Below are positions 54,124-64,000 of a DNA stretch of 64,000 nucleotides, piece after piece (within the stretch, counting starts at the first letter, position 1; each line of letters starts with the position of its first letter). This DNA is from Chaetoceros tenuissimus (taxonomy: Eukaryota > Bacillariophyta > Thalassiosirophyceae > Chaetocerotales > Chaetocerotaceae), in the NCBI GenBank assembly GCA_021927905.1, contig BLLK01000025.1, forward strand, positions 372,001 to 436,000, written 5' to 3'. The notes under the pieces were generated by a model. That model had not been told where the DNA came from. It was given only the letters and a program-made list of their open reading frames with translations, and did not search any database. Both the position numbers and the translations under genes were made by a program.

Positions 54124-55126
54124 ATGACAATGTCAAGAAGTCCAAGATTCTCAATACTTCTTGTAGTGTCTGGAGTCATAGCTTCACTTTTTATCTCATC
54201 GATATTCCTCGAACCACAGAATGTTGATAGTAGAATACTCAGCAATGTAAAGATCGAACCTAAAAAGAAAGGTCTAATAGCTGCAGTGATTAATACACCA
54301 AAGGTAATTATTCCACGTGTTTACTTTTTGGCATATGAACCTAAGAGCAAATGACACTCATATGATATATGACAACCATCCTCGTCGAATACTGTAGTGC
54401 GGAACTGGTAGTTTATCTGGCGAGTTGTCACTAGCTTTTGCTTGTAGAGGAACAGAGAATACTGCACAAGGCATTTGGTTCAAGGAATGTTTAAACGACT
54501 ACAGTGTAATTAGAACTCACGACGCAACGGAAGGGTTAGAAATGATCCAGAAAATTAGACAAGAAGATGGCTATGGAGATGAAGCTGAATGTGTAATCGT
54601 CACCGCTACCAGACATCCCAAGTCTTGGGCAGCAAGCTTATTTGTTGAATCACGACCAGAGGAGCTTTGCGATGGAAATTTTTCATATGAATGGCTCGAA
54701 AAAGAATACCATGAATTCATCATGGGTCTTAGCATACATCTAGCTGTAAATCAAACAAGACCTACTCTTTTGAATGCCTTCGGTACTACAGTAAAACATG
54801 AAATGGGAAAGATGAAAGAAAGTGTTGATGGCTACAATGTAATTCAGAATTCTTCAAATGACAGCGAACATGGAAATTGCAAAATTTTGCTATTGGACAT
54901 GGAACACCAAAAGAATTGGCCTGCCATTTTTTCATCTCTGTTTCACGGCATTATCTATGGGAGTTATCATTTAAATCGCGAAGAACAATGTCCAAGTTTT
55001 GCTGATAAATATGATAGACTGAAAGAGCGTGATTTTACAACAGAAGAATTGACATATTTGCTCAATGGCGAATGGCCTGAAGTATACAACTATTTCGAGG
55101 CTTATGGATACGAATCTGTAAAGTAG
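54124..55126 (+). CDS. Type II membrane protein, sulfotransferase-like
   Basis: Two exons, 54124-54303 and 54398-55126, give 302 aa; the donor GTAATT is weaker than its neighbours and the acceptor is CTGTAG. A membrane span is near residues 10-32 (SILLVVSGVIASLFISSIFL). Right at the splice join is CGTGSLSGELSLAFAC, which resembles the 5'-phosphosulfate-binding loop of sulfotransferases, and TATRHPKSWAASLF has the layout of the 3'-phosphate-binding motif (RxPxxxxxS). The two motifs suggest a PAPS-dependent Golgi sulfotransferase acting on sugars or proteins, but the protein is short and other conserved residues are not clear. It may start at the ATG two codons later. Confidence 0.55.
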
Positions 55127-55325
55127 ATCACTGTACAAAACAAAGGAAAAGGAACGGTTGAAGAATAATCGAAAAGAGACTATTTCGTAATGAATTGAAT
55201 TTAATCGAAAGAACAATTCGCTAGTGGTGATAGCAACTCAGTCAGTAAAGAGAAAACTCTCAGCAATGCATATACTTTCAAAAGATGAATGATTCTGTTT
55301 GGCTAAAGTCAGAAACAAAAGTAAT

Positions 55326-57515
55326 TTAATTTAACCATTCGGAAGTAAGCTCGTCAACTACACCTAGTTCTTCATTATCTTCTGCATCAAGAACTTTTCT
55401 CAATGTTCGAACACATTTCTTGTAGACAGGAAGAGCATCCATGACTAGATTCTTTTTGATCCCTGCCTTGGATACATTTCCGGGATTTTCAATAAGTCCT
55501 CTCATCTTTTTGAATTTCCCTACTTGACCAGCCTTCATTATTGTAATACCTCTTCCACTTTTGCCAGCTCTTGCAGTACGTCCACATCTATGAACATATG
55601 TTTTGGCATATGGGGGTACATCGTAGTTCACCACCGAAGTTACATGTTTGATATCCATACCTCGAGACATACCATCTGAACATACAATTACTCGTACTTG
55701 AGATGATTTATCTCCAGATTCTTTGTTGCACCGAAGCATAAGTGCTGCTCTTTCCTTTTGAGTAAGGGCACTTGAAAATTCAGCAACATTGGATGCTGTA
55801 CCATAACCTGTCGAAGAATACAACAACTGCAGTAACCTCGCTAGTCTATGCGTAGAATCAATACTAGAAGTGAAAATCACAACAATACCTTGTCTCTTTT
55901 CTTTTTCGTCCAATTGCTCTTGCTCGCGTAATAATGCTAAAAGAACAAGAGGTTTCTGTTCTGCTGTACATTCTACATATGATTCTGATAACGTTTCTGG
56001 AAGACTGTAACTTGCTTGTACCTTGGATTTTGAGTTTGAGTCTCCCGATTTTTCGCTAGATTGACGCAAATGGTGAGCATCAAAATGTTTTGGATTTACC
56101 AAGCCAAGCGAGGCTAATTTGCGAGGATCCTTAGTCATTGTAGCCGAAAACAAGAGCTTTCTGAGTTGAACTGGTCTACATACAGAATAGTCAATGCCAG
56201 AGTCTTCTTTTGATATATCTTGTTCTTTTCGCCATGTTACTGGATCCAAGTGGTGTAAATTCGCTGTCTCTTCTTCATCTTCCTCATCAGTCTGTGTTTT
56301 ATTAGCAATGAGTATTTCAGGACCTATCGATGCTGCTTTGACAACTCTATGAATCCAATTCTGGTAACTTTGATTCATTAATCTATCGGCTTCATCAATG
56401 ACCAAAAATCTCAAGTGCTGTAATGTGAAACCGGGTGTACTCTCCAAGTGATCCATGAGACGACCAGGAGTACAAACTAAAACATCCACAGCAGAAGTTC
56501 CACCATTTGGCATTTCACATAAACCATCTACATTTTTCAAATTACCATTTACAGCAATTCTAGATGCAAATGATTGAGAAAAATGAGGACTATGACCATG
56601 GACCCCATTAAATGCAGATAGTGTTTTTTGCAAATTGAATGGATCCAGTGCACTGCGAAACATTCTTGCTTGTCTACTTTCCCCAAGTGATTCTTGTCCA
56701 AGTATGAGATCACATTGCTCCTTCACAAAATCACTCTGACCGATAGCTAATCCAATACGCAAATCAGATCCTTGGGCATAGCGCTCAAACACATTATAAA
56801 CTTGCTGTGCTAAATCTCTCGATGGCAAAACAACCAAAGCACGTAATCTTCGCACCCGCCTTGTGTACAATGAATTCAAAACTGGCAACACAAATGACAA
56901 TGTTTTTCCACTCCCAGTTGGGGCCGAAACACAAATATCTCGATTACGAATATGATGATGCCTTTCACTTGCAATGATATCTGGGATGGTTAGAGCTTGT
57001 ATTGGGAAAAAGTTTGTGTATTCATCTTGTTGAAGATTATCCAGTAAAAACGGAGCAAGCTTCCACTTTTTACCAGCTTCTGTAATTGGAAGCTTTGACA
57101 ATTTCATTGCAGTTTTTATTTCTTCACTGAGATAATCGATATTTTGTTCTTCATTATCAAAATCATCTATACCTTCATCGGTCATATCGCGTCTTTTTCG
57201 AGGTGTATCTCCTACCCCTTGGTATTTCTGTTCTGGAGCAATCACTTTTAGAGCTGGTTCTATTTCTGTATCTGATTCTTCACTGTCAGAAGAAGGTGCC
57301 GAGCTCGAGCTATGTCCGCTACTTATTGAATCATTATCACTATCTGAAGATGGCGCTGAGCTACTAGATGAACTATGAATGGACTGGTCGTCATCATTTT
57401 CTTCATCTTCTTTATTTTTGACTGTGTCGTGATGTATCTTTCTTTTTTTTGTTTTCGTTTCTACTTGAGATGGAGCAGCCTCCATCCGAGGATCAAATCT
57501 TCCCATCGAAAACAT
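55326..57515 (-). CDS. DDX51: DEAD-box RNA helicase, DDX51/DBP6 type
   Basis: A 729-aa ATP-dependent RNA helicase expected to act in nucleolar assembly of the large ribosomal subunit. An acidic Ser-rich N-terminus (about 100 residues) precedes the helicase core. Motifs in order: Q motif region NFFPIQALTIP, Walker A APTGSGKT, PSRDLAQQ, TPGR, DEAD in VIDEADRLMNQSYQNWI, SAT in LLFSATMTKDPRKL, SDGMSRGMDI, and HRCGRTARAGKSG. The RLMNQSYQNWI segment after DEAD and the insert between the two domains are typical of the DDX51 group. Single exon. It is convergent with the sulfotransferase-like gene, with 199 bases between stops. Confidence 0.92.
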   Translation of the reverse strand: MFSMGRFDPRMEAAPSQVETKTKKRKIHHDTVKNKEDEENDDDQSIHSSSSSSAPSSDSDNDSISSGHSSSSAPSSDSEESDTEIEPALKVIAPEQKYQGVGDTPRKRRDMTDEGIDDFDNEEQNIDYLSEEIKTAMKLSKLPITEAGKKWKLAPFLLDNLQQDEYTNFFPIQALTIPDIIASERHHHIRNRDICVSAPTGSGKTLSFVLPVLNSLYTRRVRRLRALVVLPSRDLAQQVYNVFERYAQGSDLRIGLAIGQSDFVKEQCDLILGQESLGESRQARMFRSALDPFNLQKTLSAFNGVHGHSPHFSQSFASRIAVNGNLKNVDGLCEMPNGGTSAVDVLVCTPGRLMDHLESTPGFTLQHLRFLVIDEADRLMNQSYQNWIHRVVKAASIGPEILIANKTQTDEEDEEETANLHHLDPVTWRKEQDISKEDSGIDYSVCRPVQLRKLLFSATMTKDPRKLASLGLVNPKHFDAHHLRQSSEKSGDSNSKSKVQASYSLPETLSESYVECTAEQKPLVLLALLREQEQLDEKEKRQGIVVIFTSSIDSTHRLARLLQLLYSSTGYGTASNVAEFSSALTQKERAALMLRCNKESGDKSSQVRVIVCSDGMSRGMDIKHVTSVVNYDVPPYAKTYVHRCGRTARAGKSGRGITIMKAGQVGKFKKMRGLIENPGNVSKAGIKKNLVMDALPVYKKCVRTLRKVLDAEDNEELGVVDELTSEWLN

Positions 57516-57838
57516 GATTACAGCAGCTTAAGAGATAAAAGATATGAATATGTAATATGGTAAGTGACTTGGAAATATTGCTTTCTATTTCTCTTCTATT
57601 GCAGAAAGTCAATGTATCTTTTCAATCAAAGATCAAACCTGTCTCGTCCTACTTTTCCTGTCGCAAAATTGGGTGGCTGCGAGAGAGCCTCATTATTGAC
57701 GATCGTGCTGCAGACATACGTACATGCATGTCATCTCTCTCCTCTTTTGTTTTTTATTTGCATGCATTACATTAGTATCTAACTTACTTCATTCGCACAT
57801 TCAAAAGCTTTGAATAAATAGAATCATAAAAGGAAAAA
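57516..57838. other. Divergent intergenic region, no feature seen
   Basis: It contains the promoters of the DDX51-type and QueH-type genes. No clear motif found. Confidence 0.45.
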
Positions 57839-58853
57839 ATGCCTGAAAAATTATCCTACAGTGAAGGAGCAGCTTTGCCAGAATCTGCACCATCATGGGC
57901 TGTATCGGCATCGAAAAGAATCCAAGAAAAACTAGAAACAATTGGGAAAATATCAACTGCACAACCACCAGAGGGTGTCTCACGTGTCTTACTCCATTCA
58001 TGCTGTGCACCATGTAGTGGAGCAATGGTGGAAGAAATGTGCGCATCGGATATTGACGAGGTTGTAGTCTTTTTCTATAATCCAAATATTCATCCAAAGA
58101 AAGAATATGAAATTCGTAAAGAGGAAAATAAAGAATATTGTAAAAGGATTGGAGTCAAGTTTATCGACTCCGATTACGAAGTCGACAATTGGTACAGTCG
58201 TATGAAGGGTGAGTGCTGGAATTTTATATCATGAACTTTTTTGGGCATTTCAACTTATGCTATACTTGTAAAATTAAGGAATGGAATATGATCCAGAACG
58301 AGGTCATCGATGCAGTGAGTGTTTTGATATGCGTATGGAACGTACTGCACTATATGCACATGAGAATGGATTTCATGCAATTGCAACTACTAATTCTACC
58401 TCACGTTGGAAAGATGAAAAACAAGTTGATGCATCTGGGTTCAAAGCTGCAGCTAGATACCCAGGCTTGAAATATTGGCAATATGAATGGCAATCGGATG
58501 AAATGACTTTGAGAAAATACCAAATATCCGCAACTGAACGATTTTATAAACAGGAATATTGTGGATGTTCATATTCTCTCAGAGACTCAAATGAATGGAG
58601 AAGAGCAAATGGGATTCCAAAGATTCAAATAGGAGGCGATACTGCTGGGCTGGGAGACAGATACTTTTCAAATCCTTTGGTGGATGCTGCGGAGGAGTCG
58701 CAAGATGTTGTTGATGAGTTCTTTCAACAGGCAGAGGACCTGGCAAAGGCGGGTAGAGATGTGAAGGAGCGTAAAAAGATGCTAAAGGTGTATGAAAATA
58801 GAAGAAAAAACGAAAAAACAGACGGAAGTATAACCGGGCTAAACAATTGGTAG
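57839..58853 (+). CDS. queH: Epoxyqueuosine reductase, QueH family
   Basis: QueH reduces epoxyqueuosine to queuosine in tRNA, the last step of bacterial Q synthesis, using Cys pairs and iron. Exons 57839-58208 and 58279-58853 (donor GTGAGT, acceptor TTAAG) give 314 aa. The family motifs are all present: VLLHSCCAPCSG near residue 50, FFYNPNIHPKKEYEIRK, RGHRCSECFDMRMERTALYA, NSTSRWKDEKQ, and FYKQEYCGCSYSLRD. The Cys residues of the CC, CxxC and CGC clusters are kept. N- and C-terminal extensions of about 45 and 70 residues are added. No targeting signal is evident, so the compartment is open. The intron shows that the gene is part of the eukaryotic genome and not bacterial contamination. Confidence 0.9.
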
Positions 58854-59277
58854 AACGTTAAATTGGACTTGTTAGTAATTGCTTTGCAACTCAGGATGTT
58901 GTAGTCTTTTTTGTATAAAATCTTGTCGCAAACTAGCAGACTACAGTTTCAATACTTTGAACTAAAACTTACTTCAAAAGTAGCTATAAACATGATGTAA
59001 AGGTAAAGATAGATCAATTTGTAAAATCAGTTCTTCGTCCTTTCGCGACTCTCTCAGATGAAGATTCCATTCTACAGTGCCTACTTTCCAAGCCTTCTAT
59101 CAAGTGATTCGATTCGGGATTATATGTTTCCAGTAAAGCGAATCAATACCGCATGAGCCCAAGCCTTATTCAGTCATTGATTCAATAGCTTTATGTCGAC
59201 TCTTCGACGACGACTACGGTTTTCGATGAAGGCTTTGCCCTTCAAGCGACTTTGTACTGGTCACTTATTTTTACTAT
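58854..59277. other. Intergenic region between convergent genes, no feature seen
   Basis: 424 bases holding the 3' ends of the QueH gene and the large minus-strand gene. No repeat or RNA recognised. Confidence 0.45.
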
Positions 59278-62200
59278 TTATAATATAAGGGTAACGACTA
59301 TAATCAATGAGTTATACAATAGAATGGATGCCGGAGAGGTAGATGGGCTATCACTACTATCAGATGGATTCTCACTTGGTTGAGAAGACGAACTCAACGA
59401 AGGCTTCTCACTGCTACCATGAGACGGCAACTCACTTGGACGAGATGATAGTCCGATTGAAGGAGCTTTACTACTATCAGATGTTTTCTCACTTGGTTGA
59501 GAAGACGAACTCAACGAAGGTTTGTTAGTGCTATGAGACGGTAATTCACTTGGACGAGATGAAGGTCCAGCTGAATGAACTTCGCTAAGTCTGAAGGAGG
59601 GGGGTTCTGAAGGATCTGTAACTGGAACAAAGGAAGGTGCAGAATTTGGATTTGTGGAGGTAGCTGTAGTATCGTCAACAAGGACTATAGGGGCAACAGA
59701 GCCATTGAATTCCCAATTCTGCAGGTCTTGCTCTTGCTGACGACCATTTACCCATGTGATTTGTATGCTAACCGGCTTCAGGTCTTTTCCTAGCCCAAAA
59801 TATACACGGGGATCATCATAGCCACTTTTATCTCCATTACGTGAATATTCTTGAAAATGCTTACGAATCGATCCATCAATTCTTTCAGTGGTAAGAATCA
59901 ATGTTGTACCTATTCCATAAGCATCATTATTGATGCCATTGCCCTTTAATTCAAAAACAATAAACTCATTTGTCTTGTCATTGTTGTTTGGTTTGTTAAG
60001 AAGAAATCTGTTTGGTTTGTTAAGAAGAAATCTCACATAACCAAATGCATTTGCATACACAATATCCATTAAGCCATCATTGTTCATATCGACAATTGTC
60101 AATCCTACAGCGCCTATCATGAGGGACTTCCCGGATTGATACTTAAAACATGCGTTTCTAACATGCTTAAATTCAAAATTTTCACAATTGGCTCTGGAAG
60201 AATCAAAGAGGTCGTCAAACTTTGGATATGCCAGAGACAATTTAGAAATGTCTCCCATCGAATCATTCCTACCACATGAAGGGTGAAGTGTCCATTTTTT
60301 GGAATCAACACTTTCTTGGGTATAGAATACAAAGGCTCCAGTTGCCTTACACATGATGAAGATTTCTTGTTCACTGTCATTATTGAAATCGGTGACTCTA
60401 AGGCTCTTTGCAGAGAGACAATAGTCTGGAAGTATGAGTTCAACACTTTGATATTTGTTTGTTATTGGTAAAGTACCTCGGGGTCTATCGGAAGAATAGT
60501 AAATTACTAATTTTGTCTGATATAAAAAGATATGGGCTGCTAGCAAGTCATTGTCAAAGTCACCAGATGCAATTGCTAGTGCATTGCATCCATATTGCTC
60601 ATCAAAGGCCCCATGCGGACAACAAGGTGGCTGGTAATCGGAATCGGCATAAATATTGAAGTATTGTGGGGAAATTTCCTGCATTTTCTTGCTGTCCTGG
60701 TTGAAGCGATAGCCTGCCAAAGTGCCAACTGGTCTTGTGCTGCAAAATTCTTTAATTTCTTTGCCAAATGGACCATACTTTTCATAGGCAGGATCAGTAT
60801 TTGGACCTTTACGCTGGGGGAAGCAAAATGCTCGATGCATAATTACTTCATTTGCAATCCCATCACCATTAATATCAGTAAGGATTACAGCTCTCGTAAA
60901 TTCTTCCATGCTTTTGTGCTCAAACCACGTACGATTTCCTTGATTCAATAATAGGATCCCTGGTTCTATTTCATTGTCAGTCCGCCTCGATTGGACAATG
61001 AATATATCTAACAAACCATCGCCATTTGCATCTAAGAAGAAGATCAGACAAATCAATAAAAATAATAGAGTCAAAATATATCCAAACTCCGCCGAAGATG
61101 AAGGGTTGACGACCCCTTCCATTTCGACCATGCAATCCTGCATCAAATGCCTGTTTCCTCCCTCCTCGAAAGACCAAATTGTTGTCGTTGATCTCGCCGA
61201 AGAAGAGGAGATTATCTTGCATTTTTGGATTTCGTACCAGTTCACCTCTATTGCCGCCTTGTACAATGTAGAGGTCTAAAATTCCATCACCATCTAAGTC
61301 CATCAATTGCTCCCCATGTGAGTCAATGAACCCGATATTATTTCCGTAAAAAGAGGCATATTCGTCAACTTCATCTTCAATCACAATACGATTGTCAATG
61401 GGCTGTAACTGTATTGTTCCATCTTCTAGGACTCGACTCAATGCTATTTCGAAACGCCCGTCCAAAGTTCCATTGGAATTTACTATAGTATGACCATGCA
61501 TGGAGTTAAAATAATCAAGTACACCATCACCGTCGATATCACGAAAGAGAGGAGCTCTTTCATGTCCATACGAAGAACCTGAATGATCAAGCTGGTACCA
61601 ATAGGATGGGCTGCCGCTGAACACAGTCTCAGTGATATCCTCAAAATATGCAAAACTGCATTGAGATTTGCTGGGTGGTGAGCAAAATTGACAACCGGAA
61701 CAATTATGTCTATTGCAATCCTCTTCCATACAGAATGGTTTGCAAGTCTTTCCTAACCATACAAAATCACATTCCAATGACGAGCACGTGAATTCATTAT
61801 CTTGGCAATATTGCAAACCGCAATTTAAACCGTTTGAACATTGTTCACCAAGTCCAGATATCTCGTCTTGTTCAAGAGATCGACCAAAGACTGAAACATC
61901 ATCAATCTGTCCATCGTAGGGCTCCTTTAGTGTGTCATGATTTAGAGAATCACCGCCATAACCAAATCCACCAATGCTCAATCTTCCTGCTGTAAAAAAG
62001 AATATGTACTCTTCAGTCAAATCTACGTTATGCGTCAATCTCACAAAATTGCCGTCTACAAATAGTTTCATGTCAGAAGGGCGGCAGCTTTTGAATGGCA
62101 TTGTGACTACAATATTATGCCAGAAGTTATCTGCAAGAGGTTTCACTGTAGGAGCCCAAAGGGATTTCGCTCCATTCCTCAAGTATATTGTAGGTATTCC

Positions 62201-63949
62201 TTGATCTAGTGTGAATAAGAAATAATCTTTGTTACCATGGCTTCCTCCCCAATATGAGCCATAGAATGCCAACACCATTTCTTTTTCGATATGCTCTGTT
62301 CTAAACCACAAAGAAATAGAGAAAGCCTGGCCACCATGAAGAGGACCTGTACCAAAAATTGCAACTCTAGAGTCTGGATGAAATTGAGCCGAGCTGCTGT
62401 CCCTATACCTGCCTTGTGACAGAGTTACATTTCCTACTTGGGCATCATACTGTGCATCAAAGATTCCATTGTTGCGAAAACTGTCCGTGCACATGATTCC
62501 ATCAATTGAAAGACTCTTAGGTATCAATTCGTTCTCACCTCGAAGACCAAGTACCTGTCTTTCGTCAATAGGCTTTAACTCTTCAAAATCAAAATAAATC
62601 AAAGCCTTCTCCCAATTATCATGAAGAAGCAATTCACCTTCTGATTCTATGCTTCTTGTTCCAGCTGATTTATCAACAGTAAGGGATCCATCTTTCACGT
62701 AATTGTTATTGAATTTAACTGCACCTACGTCAATTTCATTGTAGTGATCTATCTGTACTTTGTCCTCGATAACATTGACCACAAGAAATCCACCAAAGCT
62801 ATTGGCTCTAGAAATTATTTGGATGGTATTTGAGTCTTGCTCCATACTTTTTGTAACAGTATTGGAATGAACATCACCACCAAGGTAGAAGTCGACGTCA
62901 TACTTTATCATCAATTTCCAGAATGCACTTTCTTCGGCCAAATCAAAGAATTGGCCAGATGTCTTCACTGCGCGAACTGGCTGAAGAATTGGTACATGTC
63001 CCGCCACAAATACGTGTGCAATTGTTGGATCACCTCGGGACGAGCTTAAAACGTCTTCAAACCAAGCTAGATGCTCATCAATAACTGTACATGTATGAGT
63101 TCCTTCCCCGCCCGTACCATATTTTCTATCAAAAAAGTTTGAGCTACCATCGCCGACGAGCTGAAAGACATCCACTGCTACAAAGACGATATTTCGAAAT
63201 CTGAAAGCATAGGAAGAGCCTGAAAGTAGTAAAATATAAATTATTAATATTCCAATAGATCAACAATGCGCAAGACATCGTACCTTCAAAAGTAGTTCCA
63301 AATGGCCTTGCGCTAGCACCTGCGATGTCATCACTATAATCATACAAGTTTTTGTCACCTTTGAAGTATCCATCGGCAAAAGATTGTCTATAAGCAGGAA
63401 TATTTGCAACCTTCTTTCCAACTCGAAATCCTTCATTACCTGCCAGTAAAGGAAAGAATATGTGCAATTATTGAGATTGCAATACTTTTGCTTTACTACT
63501 TTGAAAGATATCGAATGTAATTACATACCTCCAAGTTCATGGTCTCCTACTACCGGCAAAAGATGTTCGAATCCAGCTTCCAATACCATCTCCCGTGTCC
63601 TATTATGAGCATTGACTCCTGCCATGTAAACTGCATCATATGTAGACATGTTTCCACCAAGCTTCTTTACAAACTCTAAATCATTTCGGATACGTCCAAA
63701 ACTCACAGAATCTCCAATTGTGATTAGAAATTTGGACTGACCGTAGTTTTGATAAATATTCTTCAAAATGGATAAACGAGGTTTCCAATGCTTGGATGAC
63801 TTGTATCCGTCACTTTGAAAAGCAAAAGGAGTGAAACCATGTTCATCCGCCATTACCACAAAAGAGAAGGGTTCAGTTGATGAATTCACGACTGACAAAC
63901 AGAATGTTACAAAAATAGAAAGAAACATAGCTTTGATCAACATTTCCAT
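59278..63949 (-). CDS. Large secreted protein: phosphoesterase, LamG-like, FG-GAP and ASPIC/UnbV domains
   Basis: Four exons, 63529-63949, 63284-63439, 61093-63219 and 59278-61031, give 1,485 aa. A signal peptide (MFLSIFVTFCLSVVNS) leads into a calcineurin-like phosphoesterase: VVMADEHGF, ITIGDSVSFG, VVGDHELGG, VAGHVPIL and LGGDVHSNT. A LamG/concanavalin-like domain follows (SISLWFRTEH to GQIDDVSVFGRSL), then a Cys-rich knot, then at least five FG-GAP/VCBS repeats with calcium-type loops (DIDGDGVLDY, DLDGDGILDLYIVQ, DANGDGLLDIF, DINGDG, DMNNDGLMDIVY), then an ASPIC/UnbV domain (FELKGNGINNDAYGIGTT). The tail is Pro/Ser-rich and ends in a hydrophobic stretch (ASILLYNSLIIVVTLIL), perhaps a GPI signal or anchor. 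The third intron (61032-61092) needs a GC donor to give the motif PFIFDANGDG. A cell-surface role is inferred. Confidence 0.78.
59987..60033 (-). repeat. In-frame 24-bp tandem duplication
   Basis: TTTGGTTTGTTAAGAAGAAA and the next four bases occur twice in a row inside the large secreted-protein gene, adding a second copy of the peptide RFLLNKPN without breaking the frame. Confidence 0.85.
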
Positions 63950-64000
63950 CCTTTTTGTATTTGAAAACACATTGTATTTTTACAACTTTGATTACACTTT

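Noticed and set aside
60977-61092. Two separate genes on the minus strand, one ending near 60977 and one starting near 61266
   Set aside because: The repeat DANGDG follows on directly from the FG-GAP pattern of the upstream frame. One GC-AG intron joins them in phase, and the downstream frame lacks a sensible start.

Overview
The window is nuclear DNA from an AT-rich diatom, most likely centric. The strongest evidence is a silicic acid transporter at 8752-10173 with paired EGxQ/GRQ motifs and a CMLD motif. Several proteins carry N-terminal signal peptides ending in the ASAFAP-type motif of diatom plastid import. Introns are short (about 60-310 nt) with GTAAGT donors. Genes lie close together on both strands, often tail to tail with 50-250 bases between stop codons.

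Layout. 1-6810 (minus): 5' and middle part of a secreted Pro/Ser-rich repeat protein that leaves the window on the left. It contains an array of 18 tandemly duplicated mini-exons (3252-5825) and one exon of at least 2.8 kb made of about 30 protein repeats. 7041-8095: a hairpin element and an element with inverted repeats of about 270 bp. 8752-13071: silicon transporter, plastid dihydrodipicolinate reductase and plastid triosephosphate isomerase. 13729-19673: ABHD17-like hydrolase, a coiled-coil protein and mitochondrial succinyl-CoA ligase beta. 20034-30562: a Golgi-type glycosyltransferase-like protein, a DONSON replication protein, an SGNH-like membrane protein and two small unknowns. 30702-34702: a plastid carotenoid-desaturase-like flavoprotein and proteasome subunit RPN6. 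34894-46813: two paralogous receptor-type class III cyclases facing away from each other, with a secreted Cys-rich protein and an SLC44-like transporter between them. 47350-50124: EFG1 rRNA-processing protein and a DNAJC11-like protein without a J domain. 50795-52563: an intact small LTR element with identical LTRs, a 5-bp target duplication and a non-pol membrane ORF. 52632-53805: a PPP-family phosphatase with a frameshift. 54124-58853: sulfotransferase-like protein, DDX51-type helicase and a QueH-type epoxyqueuosine reductase. 59278-63949 (minus): a large secreted protein joining a metallophosphoesterase, a LamG-like domain, FG-GAP repeats and an ASPIC/UnbV domain to a PS-rich tail.

Most striking are the two receptor cyclases (34894-37605 and 44002-46813). 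Each has a signal peptide, an ectodomain resembling a bacterial ABC sugar-binding protein, one membrane span and a cytoplasmic class III cyclase domain whose Lys/Asp purine-selecting pair predicts ATP use. The plan recalls kinetoplastid receptor adenylate cyclases, but the sensor comes from a different fold class. They may form a nutrient- or glycan-sensing cAMP system.

The housekeeping genes (proteasome, ribosome biogenesis, replication, TCA cycle, lysine synthesis, triose phosphate metabolism) are unrelated neighbours, not an operon. The one shared-control arrangement suggested by layout is the 348-bp divergent promoter between the two plastid enzymes DapB and TIM.

For spliced genes, exon coordinates are in the evidence text. 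They were placed by reading GT..AG sites and checking that the reading frame is preserved, without transcript data.
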